A DNA stretch of 64,000 nt from Sulfuritalea sp. (GCA_016716965.1 JADJUP010000031.1:45488-109487); one strand, 5' to 3'. Shown: positions 48,243 through 58,595, numbered from the stretch's first letter. Notes: a model not told the origin generated them from the letters alone. Translations and numbers: made by a program.

Positions 48243-49602
48243 TCATCCCCAGCCGCGCCATGCGATAGCGCAGCGAGCGGAAGGTCACCCCGAGCAGCCG
48301 GGCCGCGGCGGTCCGGTTCTGGTTTGCCTGTCGCAGCGCATCGAGGATAACCTGGCGCTCGACCTGGTCGAGATGGTCCTGCAATGATCCCGTCGCAGTG
48401 GTGGCAACACCCGTCGAGGCGGACGGTGCCAGATTGAGGTCGTCGGCGTCGAGCCGGTCACCGACCATCAGCGCCAGGGAACGTTCGAGGACGTTCTCCA
48501 GTTCGCGCACGTTGCCGGGAAACGGATAGCGCTGCAGCGCGGTCATGGCTTCGGGCGTGAGCGGCGGCGGCGGCAGGCCGGCCGCTCGCGCAAGGCGGTC
48601 GAGTATGTGGCGCGCCAGGAGCGGAATGTCCTCGCGGCATTCGCGCAATGCCGGCATCCGCAACTCGATCACGTTCAACCGATAGAAGAGGTCCTGCCGG
48701 AAGCGCCCCTGCTCCACCAGCGCCTTGAGGTCCTGATGGGTGGCGCAGATGACCCGCACGTCGACCGCCTCCTCGGTGGTCGCACCGACCTGTCGCACGC
48801 GCTTTTCCTGGATCGCCCGCAGCAGCTTGACCTGCATCGTCAAGGGCAGTTCCGCCACTTCGTCGAGAAACAGCGTGCCGCCATCCGCCGCCTGGAAGAA
48901 ACCCTGGCGATCATCGTTGGCGCCCGTGAAGGCTCCCTTGCGATAACCGAAGAACTCGCTTTCCATCAGGTTCTCCGGAATCGCGCCGCAATTGACCGGG
49001 ACGAAGGCGCGATCCCGGCGCGCGCCCAATGCATGAATCTGTCGCGCGGCGAGCTCCTTGCCGCTGCCCGATTCGCCGGTGATATGCACTGGCGCCTGGC
49101 TGCGGGCGACACGATCGATCAGCGCGCGGACCTGCTCGATCGCCGGCGACTCACCAAGCAGGCCGGACTCGGCCCCGGATTCCTCGCAGCAGTTTGTTCC
49201 CGGCAGATCCAGCGCCGACTTGACCATGATGCGCAGTTGGTCGAGCGACACAGGCTTGGCGATGTAATCGAAGGCGCCGGCCTTAAGCGCGGATACCGCG
49301 TTCTCGGCACTGCCGTGCGCCGTGATTACCGCGACCGGCAGATCGGCCACGGTGTCGGCGATATGGCGCACCAGTTCCAGCCCCTCGCCGTCGGGCAAAC
49401 GCATGTCGGTCAGGCACAACTGGTAGCGCTGGCTGGCGAGGAAGCGCCGCGCCTCGGCCAGCGAACCGGCGCAATCTGCCTGCAGTCCCATGCGCGCCAG
49501 GGTAAGGTCGAGCAGTTCGCGGATGTCCGCCTCGTCGTCGACCACCAGCACACGGCGCGATTCGCCGCGAACCCGCGACCGGCGTTCATTGTTCACCGAC
49601 AT
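48232..49602 (-). CDS. pilR: NtrC-family response regulator of type IV pili
   Basis: 456 residues. Receiver domain (Asp66 in CLTDMRLPDG), sigma-54 AAA+ domain (GESGSGKELAARQIH Walker A, GYRKGAFTGAND, GGTLFLDEVAELPL), Fis-type HTH near the end (ANQNRTAAARLLGVTFRSLR). Activates pilin transcription with PilS. ATG 49602, 10-bp overlap with pilS. The pair PilS-PilR is typical of betaproteobacteria. Confidence 0.94.
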   Translation of the reverse strand: MSVNNERRSRVRGESRRVLVVDDEADIRELLDLTLARMGLQADCAGSLAEARRFLASQRYQLCLTDMRLPDGEGLELVRHIADTVADLPVAVITAHGSAENAVSALKAGAFDYIAKPVSLDQLRIMVKSALDLPGTNCCEESGAESGLLGESPAIEQVRALIDRVARSQAPVHITGESGSGKELAARQIHALGARRDRAFVPVNCGAIPENLMESEFFGYRKGAFTGANDDRQGFFQAADGGTLFLDEVAELPLTMQVKLLRAIQEKRVRQVGATTEEAVDVRVICATHQDLKALVEQGRFRQDLFYRLNVIELRMPALRECREDIPLLARHILDRLARAAGLPPPPLTPEAMTALQRYPFPGNVRELENVLERSLALMVGDRLDADDLNLAPSASTGVATTATGSLQDHLDQVERQVILDALRQANQNRTAAARLLGVTFRSLRYRMARLGMNEQ

Positions 49603-51179
49603 GGCGCCCCCCCGGCGGAAATTCGGAAATGTGCACCCGGCCCATCCTCGATCAAATCGAGGCGAGCCCCGCTCGCCTCGCAAAGTTCCCTTGCAATATA
49701 AAGCCCCAGTCCGGTACCGGCGCCATGGGTGGTAAAGAAGGGCTCGAACACCTGGTTGCGCTGCGCCTCCGGGATTCCCGGACCATCATCGATAACATGC
49801 AGCTCGACCGTCTGCGCCGCGGCGGGAACCCGGGCTTCAATACGCACCGCACCGTCCCGATCGCTCGCATGCCGCAGCGCATTGCCCAGCAGATTCCACA
49901 ATACCCGATACAGATGTGCCCTGTCGAAGCGCAGTTCGACATCCGCGTCGCCCACGCTGATGCGGCGGTCGACGGTGGGATCGTGGAGTGCCAGTTCGTC
50001 GAGGAATCCCGTCAGGAACTTGCGCCAGCGCAAAGTCTCCGGCTGCGCCCGGTCGCGGCGCCCCAACTCCAGCACTTCCGTCACCAGGCGATTCAGGCGC
50101 TGCGTATTGTCGTGAATGATGCGTCCCAGGCGCTGATGAAGAGGATCGCCATCCACCTCGGCAAGCAGTTCCGCGGCATGGCTGATCGCCGCCAGCGGAT
50201 TGCGTATCTCGTGCGCCATGTTGGCGGTGAGGCGGCCCAGCGCGGCAAGCTTCAGTTGCTGAGCCTGCGCCTGCACCCGCTCCATGTCCTCCAGGTAGAC
50301 CAGCGAATGCCCGCCCGCATCCGCCGAGCGCACGCAACGCACGCGCAACAGGCGGCCGCTGGCCAGCCGCAGCATTTCCACCACTTCCAGCGACTGCCGG
50401 CTCCAGTCACGATAGCGGTCCGCCAGTTCGCGGGAGAACGCCGCAAGATCGGACCGCTCCGCCGCCACGGAATCCAGCAGGAAGGCCGCACGCGGATTGA
50501 ACAGCCTGACCCGCCCGTCGCCATCGACCACCAATACTCCATCCTCCATGTCCTGGATGATCCGCTGGCTGATCCGCAACTGGTCGTTGAGCTCGTGCCC
50601 GCGCTCGCGCGCCAGCATCTCGTTCGCCACCACGCGCCGCGCCAGCAGCCTGGCGATGATGGCCGTGCCGAAAAAGGCGATGCAGATGATTCCGGTGCGC
50701 GCGAAGTCCGCCGGGTCGGCCTCCCTGGTCAGAGCGCGCCAGCTTTCCTCCAGCAGCATCGCCACGGATGCCAGCGCCGCGTAGAACAGGGTCATCCGCC
50801 CCTGCCCCACCAGGCCGGCGGCAGCCACCACCACCAGCAGCAATGCGGCGATCCCGCTCTTCTGCCCGCCGCTGGCGAACATCATCACCGTCAGCGCCAC
50901 GATGTCCACCGCGACCTGCGCGGACAACTGCAGATTGAAGGTGAGCGGCCGACGCCGCAAGGCCACCAGCATCAGCACCGCCGCCAATAGATAGATCGCG
51001 GCGGCCCGATCGAACAACTTGGGATCCTGGGTACCCAGGCTTATTGCATCGCCAAAAAAAAGCGCCGCGAAGAGGAACAGCGTGGCCACCGAAAGGCGGT
51101 AGATCGAGAAATACCGCAATGACCGCCAAAAGGATTCAATCGCGTCCTCTTCCTGCGACGCCATGAACCCACCGTTCAT
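49593..51179 (-). CDS. pilS: Sensor histidine kinase of type IV pili
   Basis: 528 residues. Several TM helices (about 30-185), a PAS region (MEDGVLVVDGDGRVRLFNPRA), H-box MAHEIRNPLAAISHAAELL, HATPase N-box LLGNALRHAS and GTGLGLYIAREL. The start at 51179 (MNGGFMASQ) overlaps the upstream stop by ATGA; ATG 51164 is an alternative. Confidence 0.92.
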   Translation of the reverse strand: MNGGFMASQEEDAIESFWRSLRYFSIYRLSVATLFLFAALFFGDAISLGTQDPKLFDRAAAIYLLAAVLMLVALRRRPLTFNLQLSAQVAVDIVALTVMMFASGGQKSGIAALLLVVVAAAGLVGQGRMTLFYAALASVAMLLEESWRALTREADPADFARTGIICIAFFGTAIIARLLARRVVANEMLARERGHELNDQLRISQRIIQDMEDGVLVVDGDGRVRLFNPRAAFLLDSVAAERSDLAAFSRELADRYRDWSRQSLEVVEMLRLASGRLLRVRCVRSADAGGHSLVYLEDMERVQAQAQQLKLAALGRLTANMAHEIRNPLAAISHAAELLAEVDGDPLHQRLGRIIHDNTQRLNRLVTEVLELGRRDRAQPETLRWRKFLTGFLDELALHDPTVDRRISVGDADVELRFDRAHLYRVLWNLLGNALRHASDRDGAVRIEARVPAAAQTVELHVIDDGPGIPEAQRNQVFEPFFTTHGAGTGLGLYIARELCEASGARLDLIEDGPGAHFRISAGGAPCR

Positions 51180-51397
51180 TTTTTTACGCCCAGGCGCCGA
51201 TGGGCTTCGCTGCAAAAGACGCGACCTGCCTCATCGACCGACTCGTTCAGGGGAAAGTGCACACCGCAGTGCGCGCACTGCGCCATGGCCTCCTCGGCCG
51301 CCTTCGCTTCCGGTGGCGGCGGCTTGGGCCGCTTCGATGCGCGCACCAGCAGGTAGACCACCGCCAACACCAGCACGAAGAGCAGGAACTTCGCCAT
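51176..51397 (-). CDS. PP0621-type small membrane protein with zinc ribbon
   Basis: 73 residues from ATG 51397. N-terminal TM helix (AKFLLFVLVLAVVYLLVRAS), Pro/Lys linker, then CAHCGVHFPLNESV...GRVFCSEAHRR, a metal-binding CxxC plus C-x2-3-H. Found beside pilS/pilR in betaproteobacteria; function not established. The stop overlaps the pilS ATG. Confidence 0.85.
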   Translation of the reverse strand: MAKFLLFVLVLAVVYLLVRASKRPKPPPPEAKAAEEAMAQCAHCGVHFPLNESVDEAGRVFCSEAHRRLGVKK

Positions 51398-51624
51398 CGC
51401 CTCAGCGCTCCCCGGTAGCCTGGTCAAGGCCGAGCGCCACAACCGGCAGGCAGTTCAAACCCGTGTATTTCACTCCACACCCAATCAAGAACCGGCACCA
51501 TTGCCGTCGGTATTCCGTCCAGCCCACCCATGTCCAATACGGGTTCGCGAAGATAGTACCGCAAGACTCGAACGCCACATTGAATCGCAGCCGACTTCCG
51601 GCCTTCGATACGGAAGGCACCCGA

Positions 51625-51630
51625 TATAAT
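51625..51630 (+). promoter_or_regulatory. -10 element of the polysaccharide cluster
   Basis: TATAAT in CCGATATAATTCG, 65 bp upstream of the GT2 gene. The same 13-base context (with a C difference) precedes the wzm gene at 52738. No good -35. The gap 51398-51694 otherwise shows no gene. Confidence 0.45.
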
Positions 51631-51694
51631 TCGTCCCTCATGATTCCTGTCTTCAGGCGTTGATGGCAAACCCCGCAATTTCGATGCGCACCCA

Positions 51695-52663
51695 ATGACC
51701 CGACGCGCAGCCCCCGCCGCCAGGGACGTCGCTGCCGACGGCCGGCCCCCGGGCGTTGCCATTCTGCTTGGCACCTGCCAGGGAGAACGTTTTCTCGCCA
51801 GGCAACTTGATTCGATCGCCGCCCAGACCCATGGCCACTGGCGTGTCTGGGCCTCCGACGACCATTCCACCGACGGCACCCTGGGCATCCTCGATGACTA
51901 TCGCCAACGCTGGGGCGACGGAAAACTGAATGTTCGCCGTGGCCCCGGCAAGGGTTTTTGCGCGAACTTCCTTACCCTCGCCTGCGACCCGTCGATACAA
52001 GCCGACTACTACGCCTTCGCCGACCATGACGACATCTGGGACGACGACAAGCTCGCCGTCGCACTGGACTGGCTGACCGGGATACCGCACAACGTCCCGG
52101 CCCTCTACTGCGCCCGCACCCGCCTGATCGACGAAGACGGCCAGCCGATGGGGTTTTCGCCCCTGTTCGCGCGGCCGCTCTCATTCCGCAACGCGCTGGT
52201 GCAAAGCGTGGCCGGCGGCAATACGATGGTATTCAACCAGTCGGCCCGAAACCTCCTCGCCGAAGCCGGCGTGGTCGACGTCCAGACCCATGACTGGTGG
52301 CTCTACCTGATCGTCACGGCCTGTGGCGGACGGACGTTCTACGATCCGGTACCAAAGGTCGGCTACCGGCAACACCCCAACAACCTGGTTGGCTCCAACG
52401 CCGACTGGCCCGCCCGCCTGTCGCGCGCCCGGCGCCTGCTCGCCGGTCGCTTCACCGGCATGAACGACCGGAACATCGTTGCCCTGAAGCGCCTGCAACA
52501 CCACATGTCGGCCGAGAACAAAAGCATCCTGACGCACTTCGTACACGCCCGGAAGGCCTCGCTAGCACCCCGCGTGCGCGGCATCCGGCATTCCGGCGTG
52601 TATCACCATACGCGGCTGGGTAATCTGGGACTGGTGGTTGCGACATTGTTCAAGAAGCTCTGA
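51695..52663 (+). CDS. GT2 family glycosyltransferase
   Basis: 322 residues, GT-A fold. VAILLGTCQGERFLARQLDSI, WASDDHSTDGT (DxD-like region), FADHDDIWDDDKL (metal-binding DxD), later THDWWLYLI. Resembles rhamnosyltransferases of polysaccharide clusters. Donor/acceptor unknown. First gene of the surface polysaccharide cluster. Confidence 0.9.
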   Translation: MTRRAAPAARDVAADGRPPGVAILLGTCQGERFLARQLDSIAAQTHGHWRVWASDDHSTDGTLGILDDYRQRWGDGKLNVRRGPGKGFCANFLTLACDPSIQADYYAFADHDDIWDDDKLAVALDWLTGIPHNVPALYCARTRLIDEDGQPMGFSPLFARPLSFRNALVQSVAGGNTMVFNQSARNLLAEAGVVDVQTHDWWLYLIVTACGGRTFYDPVPKVGYRQHPNNLVGSNADWPARLSRARRLLAGRFTGMNDRNIVALKRLQHHMSAENKSILTHFVHARKASLAPRVRGIRHSGVYHHTRLGNLGLVVATLFKKL

Positions 52664-52737
52664 ACATTCCGCCTCATACAAGCCGTCGCGAATCCAGGCA
52701 GACGCCTCGACGCAAGTCAGATTGCCACCCGCACCGA

Positions 52738-52743
52738 TATAAT
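52738..52743 (+). promoter_or_regulatory. -10 element upstream of wzm
   Basis: TATAAT within CACCGATATAATTCGG, 44 bp before the wzm ATG. It repeats the context of 51625, which suggests one regulatory class. Confidence 0.45.
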
Positions 52744-52786
52744 TCGGCTCCGTTCGACACGTCGTGACCGCACGCATGGATCATCA

Positions 52787-53617
52787 ATGAATCCCCACGC
52801 CGCCCAGCCGACGTCCCCCGCGGCACTGGGCAAAAGCCTCTGGCGCAACCGCCAGCTCATCCTGCAAATGACGCGGCGAGAAGTGCTCGGCCGCTACAAG
52901 GGCTCGTTCATGGGCCTGGCGTGGTCGTTTTTCACGCCCCTGCTAATGCTGGCTGTCTACACCTTCATTTTCTCGGTCGTGTTCAAGGCGCGCTGGGGCG
53001 ACGGCGGAGAGGAAAGCAATACCGGCTTTGCCGTGGTGATGTTCGTCGGCATGATCGTGCATGGCCTCTTTGCCGAAGCCCTCAACCGCGCCCCCGGCAT
53101 GATCCTCACCAACGTAAATTACGTGAAGAAGGTGGTGTTCCCGCTGGAAATTCTTCCCGTGATCGCCATGTGCGCATCCCTGTTCCACACAGTCATCAGC
53201 CTCGGCGTATTGCTCGCTGCCTACGCAATGTTCAAAGGCTTCATTCACTGGACGGCAATCTTCATTCCCTTCGTGTTGCTGCCACTCGTTTTGCTCAGCC
53301 TCGGCCTGGCCTGGATGCTGGCTTCGCTTGGCGTGTTCCTGCGCGATGTCGGGCAAACCATCGGGCTCCTGACTACGGTCATGATGTTCCTTGCGCCGGT
53401 GTTCTACCCCTTGACGGCCGTGCCTGAAGTATTGCGCCCGCTGATCATGCTCAATCCGCTCACCTTCATCATCGAGCAGGCGCGCAATGCTCTGGTATGG
53501 GGGTTCTTGCCCGACTGGGCCGGACTGTGCATCTACACCCTGGTCGCCGCGGGCATCGCCTGGGCCGGCTACGCCTGGTTCCAGAAGACCAGAAAGGGAT
53601 TTGCCGATGTCCTGTAG
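52787..53617 (+). CDS. wzm: ABC-2 polysaccharide exporter, permease subunit
   Basis: 276 residues, six TM helices, typical of Wzm (QMTRREVLGRYKGSFMGLAWSF, MILTNVNYVKKVVFPLEILP, FYPLTAVPEVLRPLIMLNPL). Exports O-antigen or capsular chains with Wzt. ATG 52787. Separated from wzt by a broken gene. Confidence 0.93.
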   Translation: MNPHAAQPTSPAALGKSLWRNRQLILQMTRREVLGRYKGSFMGLAWSFFTPLLMLAVYTFIFSVVFKARWGDGGEESNTGFAVVMFVGMIVHGLFAEALNRAPGMILTNVNYVKKVVFPLEILPVIAMCASLFHTVISLGVLLAAYAMFKGFIHWTAIFIPFVLLPLVLLSLGLAWMLASLGVFLRDVGQTIGLLTTVMMFLAPVFYPLTAVPEVLRPLIMLNPLTFIIEQARNALVWGFLPDWAGLCIYTLVAAGIAWAGYAWFQKTRKGFADVL

Positions 53618-53666
53618 CGAAAACAAGCGTGCATAACGCTTTCCATAGTGGCCGCTGGAACATCCG

Positions 53667-55287
53667 ATGCTGAATGTGCTTGGTGATGCATTCCTGGTTT
53701 TCTATGCCCTATGGACTGTCGTGGCGCAACTGTCCTATTTTTTGGGCCTCAGTTTTGCGCAATCCTGGTTGATCGCCTTTGCGACGGGCATGGTGGGAGT
53801 CAGGTGTTTTTCTTCCTGACTGGAACCGATAGCGAGACTACATTTCCTCCAGCGGAAAAGCGTCACTTCCCGTTGTGACGAAAAATGCTCACGAAAATGA
53901 AGCAGGGTTGTGGACCAAGTTCACGGCGATGTGCTTGCGCCGGTATGGCGCGATTGAAACGTGGATCAGAAGTCCCGCAAGATCAATGAACCGGTCACAG
54001 TATTCTTGAAAGGCGCCACCAAACGTCAGCCGATGTCTGCATGGCTGCGCTTCAAGTCGATAGAAGCCGACACACTTTGGACTGTTGCTTGCTGGGTTTT
54101 CGCGATAGTGGCAGCAGTCATCACCCTGTGCCTTCACCGCCCTGACGCCGACGACATGGTGTATCTGGGCAACGCTGTTTTGCACTTGACTCCTCGGCTG
54201 TTCCAATGCGAACTCTGACGGGCTTGGCAAACGGCTACATACTCACTTCGTATGATTACATTCGAGCTGCGTTCTCTTGGGCGACAGAAATTCCGATCCT
54301 TGTTTCTTACTACCTCATATGGCCCGCATTTATTGCAGCGCTGGTCGTGGTATTCCAATTCCGGCTATTCAGACTTGCCGGCGTCACGAATATCGTCCTG
54401 GCATCGGTGGTGTTTTTTGTCGTTATGCTGGCATGGGGCGATGTCCACCGGACACCAGCTAATTTCGGATTTGTGCGTTTGTTCCAAGGAAAGGGCCCAT
54501 TGATTTGGCTAGCGATTCCGGCAGCCTTGTATTACTGGTTGCGCCATATGCAAAGTAACGGGACACGTCCGCTCATCCTGCTTTACTGCGCCATCGTTGC
54601 GTCTGTAGGGTTTTCCCCTACCGGTGTTCTTACTGGTCTTTTATTGGTTGGGCTGTTTACCGCAGCGACCTTGGTTAGCGGCAGATTCGCCCGCGTCTAC
54701 TGGCGGCGCGCGATCGCAATTTGTCTAGCAGGTGTATATCCGCTGCTTATCGGACTGGTGATGCGTCATTACTTCGGCTACTCAAGTCAAGGAGTGCACA
54801 CCGCAGGAGGCATTCTCGATTCCACGAGTAATGCCGCGATTGTCCAGTCGACGCTGCTGGGGAACAACATGCGCGGGGCAATTGCGTTGCTGGCCGTCTT
54901 TGTTGCGCCGATTCTCTTGCGACGAACCGCCAACACAGCACCGTTACAAATCTATTTCTGGATTTGCATAGTGCTACTGGTGTTCCTTGGACGAGCGAAA
55001 TATTCGCCAAACTTGGCTTCATGACTTTTTTCCTGGCGCTGGTTTTACGTGTTGCCGTTTAGTTTTGGCCATGGTTATTGCGGTGGATAAACTTGGACGA
55101 TCAGATTGGCCGCTTTCCGCGCGGTTGCGCCGTGGCGCTTGCCGTTGGGACGTTTGCTTTCTCCTCGCCACATTGGGTCGTATCGCCTGAGAACTATACG
55201 GAACTAAAGCTGCCTGGTTCAAACTCCTCAACCCCAGTAATTCCTTCTCGTCCTCCAGCGACGCAAAGATTGAAGGCGTTTGGCTGA
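53667..55287 (+). pseudogene. Broken integral-membrane protein gene (DUF6077-like)
   Basis: Fragments in changing frames: MLNVLGDAFLVFYALWTV (53667-53819), a piece ending HRPDADDMVYLGNAVLHL (53961-54218), a long multi-TM piece (54206-55024), and a tail to 55287. Together they look like one polytopic protein of about 500 residues, similar to DUF6077-type proteins seen in polysaccharide clusters. At least four shifts; GC is lower than before. Either decay or poor sequence. Confidence 0.6.
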
Positions 55288-55329
55288 TTTCGCCGGCAAC
55301 GGCAAACCAGCTATGACGAAACTGGAAAA

Positions 55330-56710
55330 ATGATGGCTGAAGACTTTGCTATCCGCATAATGAAGCTCAGCAAGAGCTACCAGATCTACGAGACGCCACG
55401 TGATCGGCTCAAACAGTTCGTCCTGCCCCGCCTGCGGCGAATAGTCGGCCAAGCACCGAGACAGTATTACCGTGAATTTCGTGCGCTGAACGATGTTTCA
55501 TTCGATGTCAGGAAGGGTGAAACCGTCGGCATCATAGGTCGCAACGGGTCGGGCAAGTCCACCTTGTTGCAGATCATTTGCGGGACGCTTACGCCGACCA
55601 GCGGAACCGTTGAAACAAGAGGGCGTATCGCCGCGCTGCTAGAACTCGGTTCCGGTTTCAATCCTGACTTCACGGGGCGCGAAAACGTATATTTGAATGC
55701 TGCGGTGCTGGGTTTGCCCCAAGAAGAAATTGAAATGCGTTTCGACGAGATTGCAGCCTTCGCGGACATTGGCGACTTTATCGACCAACCCGTAAAGACC
55801 TATTCCTCCGGTATGGTGGTTCGTTTGGCGTTTGCGGTAGCAATTAACGTTGATCCGGAGATCCTGATTATTGATGAGGCGCTTTCTGTAGGAGATGAAC
55901 TCTTTCAACGCAAGTGCTTCTCCCGTATCGAGGCCATTCGTGCCACTGGCGCTACCATCCTCTTTGTGTCACACGCTGGCAGCACCATTGTTGAACTTTG
56001 TGATCGTGCTGTATTGATGGATGCCGGAGCAAGACTGGCAACAGGATTTCCGAAACAAATTGTAGGCCGATATCAGAAACTGCTTTACGCTCCGGCGGAA
56101 AAGCGTGACGCAATTCGTAAGCAGATACGAAATTCGTTTCAGCTGACAATACCTATCGATCAAGATGCCGACGAAGCATCTCTTGAGACTGAGTTGACGC
56201 ATCGACAAGACGCCTACGAACTTAAGGCCACTTTCGATCCAAGTTTGAAGCCGAGTAGCACCATTCGCTATGAGCCGAACGGAGCGTTGATTGAAGAACC
56301 CAAGATACTGACCCTAAAGGGGGAGGAAGTTAACAACCTGCTACGCGGACATCCATATCGTTATGTATATTCGGTTAAATTTATCAATGCCGCGAATAAC
56401 GTCAGGTTCGGAATGCTAATAAAAACAATTGCCGGGGTCGAACTCGGCGGCGCGGAATCTATAGTCTCTCTCGCGAATGCAATTCCGTTGGTCGAAGCGG
56501 GGGCGTTTTCAGGTCGAGTTTCGGTTCAATGCGTACTTGAATACCGGCGTCTACTTCATGAACGCCGGAGTACTTGGAAAAGCTGGGCAAGAAGATGGTT
56601 ATCTGCATAGGTTGATTGACATGTTCCGCATTTTGCCAAGCACAGACAGCTATGCCACAGCCATTGTGGACTTCGGTTGCGTTCCCGAAGTTGAGTCGAT
56701 TGATTCTTAA
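55330..56710 (+). CDS. wzt: ABC exporter ATPase with carbohydrate-binding tail (one frameshift)
   Basis: Wzt-type ATPase (about 1-250): GIIGRNGSGKSTLLQII (Walker A), KTYSSGMVVRLAFAVA (signature), ILIIDEALSVGDELF (Walker B). C-terminal domain (about 270-460) of beta type that recognises the glycan terminus. The frame as written stops at 56610; a shift in the G run at 56499-56503 joins it to FQVEFRFNAYLNTGVYFMN, ending at 56710. Start ATG 55330. Confidence 0.88.
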
Positions 56711-56795
56711 GAACTTTGCCTGAGCGACAGTTGCAGCATCACGACGGTTGCTTGAATGGCAAACAGCATTGAGCAGGACGAATGGAATAGGCACT

Positions 56796-58595
56796 ATGAA
56801 GAAGCGAAGCGACAATCAACGAATAGTGGTGGCTGTGCTGGGAATGCACCGGAGCGGTACCAGCGCGATCGCCCGTGCATTGAGCTTGCTCGGCGTCGAG
56901 CTTGGGACAAATCTTCACCCGCCCGGCTTTGACAATCCGAAGGGATTTTGGGAAGACAGTGAAGTAGTGGCGATCAACGAAGATCTGCTTAAGGCGACCA
57001 ACTCTTCGTATGATCAGCTGGCCCTTGCATGGGACGGGGTATCTGGCGACGAGGAATCCGTCAATGACCTGCGGATCAGAGCTACCACCCTTCTCGGTGA
57101 GCGGTTGGCAACCCATCCAGTTTGGGGATTCAAGGACCCCCGAACCTGCCGATTGATTCGTTTTTGGAAGCCGATCATTGAATCCTGTGGCGCGGAGTGT
57201 CGGGTTGTTATTGCTCTTCGCAATCCGCTGAGCTCTGCGATATCGCTGCAAAGGCGAAACGGATTGCCGATTGAAAAGGGCTGCTTCCTTTGGTTGCAAC
57301 ACGTGCTTCCATCGGTGCTCGATCCATTGGGCCGAAGAATGATTGCCGTGGATTACGACCTGCTCTTGCAATCACCCTTCGAGGAGTTGACGCGAGTGGC
57401 AAGCGGGCTGGGACTGCATCTCGCCCCCGAGAATGACCCCGCAGTAGCGGAATACGTTCAGGACTTTCTGGATAGCGGCCTGCGCCATACGCATTTTTCC
57501 CTGGATCAAACTGCACTTGATAGTAGAGTCCCCAGCGACGTGTTGGCAACTTATGAAATCCTCCTTGATGCCGCACGCGGCGAAGAACTGCTCGATTCAA
57601 GGAAGGTACGGAACGCTCTGGCGGCGATACAGAATCGCCTGACTGCATATAGTCAGTCGTTTGGTTATGCCAAGTCATTGGAGGACGAAAGGCAGAGGCT
57701 TTATCTCGCTGTCAATGAACGAGATATGCATTTATCACAACTGGGTCAGGCAATTGCCGAACGTGACCTGGCAGTTGTCCGAATGAAGGAGACGGAGGCT
57801 GAGCTCAACGAAAAGATCCGGCTCCTCGAGAAGATGCTTGAAGATGCGGCGGCAGCCGATTTGAGGGAAAGCGCACGGGGGGGGGGGGCGCCCCCGCGGG
57901 GGCGGGGAGACACCAAAGTCCGAAGAACGCACCCGATGGAGGCGCGGAACGAACTGCGTGTAAGCGAAACCCGTCTTCAGCAGCTCAGTGTCGCGATGAA
58001 CGACACCCAGAAAGTTGCTGATGAACGGACCGCAGCCGAATTGGAGGCGCGGAGCGCACTGCGTGAAAGCGAGGCACGTCTGCAGCGACTCAATTTGGCG
58101 ATGTCCGACATCAAGAAAGTTGCTGAAGAACGAAAGGCCGCCGAATTGCAGGCGCGGAGTGCCTTGCGCGAAAGTGAGAACCGTCTCCAGCACCTCAATG
58201 TAGCCATGGCAGAGATACAAAATGTCATCGGAGAGAGAACTGCTGCTGAATTGACGGCGAAGCGTGCCTTGCTCGAAAGCGAGGCGCGCTTTCAGCAGTT
58301 GAGTTCCGTTCTCGATGGGAGGAAAAGGGAAATTGAACGTTTAGAGCAACTGAACGCGGAAGGCGCGGCCATTCGTGAAAGTTTGCAGGATGCTGTCGGT
58401 AAACTTGAGCGCCAAGAGGTATTGCTTCAGGTTGCACTTAGTTCATCAACCAAGGAGATACCTTTGGGGATCGGGTGGTCGCCGACAGGGATTACCACAT
58501 TGCAAGGCTCTACGCATGCATTTCGGAGCGCGACGCCAGGGTTGCAGATCTGGATCGCGCTCTCCATCGCAATGCCGATCTCATCAAGGATATGA
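56796..58595 (+). CDS. Sulfotransferase with coiled-coil repeats (frame lost near 58470)
   Basis: N-terminal sulfotransferase domain at about 10-260: VAVLGMHRSGTSAIARALSL (PAPS 5'-phosphosulfate loop), VVIALRNPLSSAISLQRRNG (3'-phosphate site). Then a coiled coil with four 35-residue repeats (ARSALRESEARLQRLNLAMS type). ATG 56796. The frame is lost between 58465 and 58476; the true sequence continues in the frame of the next feature. A G/C tract at 57877-57908 replaces about 11 codons. It may be the start of one very long protein with the WbsX region. Confidence 0.8.
   Translation: MKKRSDNQRIVVAVLGMHRSGTSAIARALSLLGVELGTNLHPPGFDNPKGFWEDSEVVAINEDLLKATNSSYDQLALAWDGVSGDEESVNDLRIRATTLLGERLATHPVWGFKDPRTCRLIRFWKPIIESCGAECRVVIALRNPLSSAISLQRRNGLPIEKGCFLWLQHVLPSVLDPLGRRMIAVDYDLLLQSPFEELTRVASGLGLHLAPENDPAVAEYVQDFLDSGLRHTHFSLDQTALDSRVPSDVLATYEILLDAARGEELLDSRKVRNALAAIQNRLTAYSQSFGYAKSLEDERQRLYLAVNERDMHLSQLGQAIAERDLAVVRMKETEAELNEKIRLLEKMLEDAAAADLRESARGGGAPPRGRGDTKVRRTHPMEARNELRVSETRLQQLSVAMNDTQKVADERTAAELEARSALRESEARLQRLNLAMSDIKKVAEERKAAELQARSALRESENRLQHLNVAMAEIQNVIGERTAAELTAKRALLESEARFQQLSSVLDGRKREIERLEQLNAEGAAIRESLQDAVGKLERQEVLLQVALSSSTKEIPLGIGWSPTGITTLQGSTHAFRSATPGLQIWIALSIAMPISSRI
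57877..57908. other. G/C-only tract inside a coiled-coil repeat
   Basis: Thirteen G, then CGCCCCCGCGGGGGCGGGG. In the neighbouring 35-residue repeats the residues between RESEAR and KV number 12; here there are also 12 (GGGAPPRGRGDT). The tract therefore replaces real sequence at the same length. Confidence 0.8.
57942..58361. repeat. Four 105-bp tandem repeats
   Basis: Repeat starts at 57942, 58047, 58152 and 58257, exactly 105 bp apart, each 35 codons of coiled coil. A fifth, disrupted copy precedes at about 57837. Confidence 0.85.
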
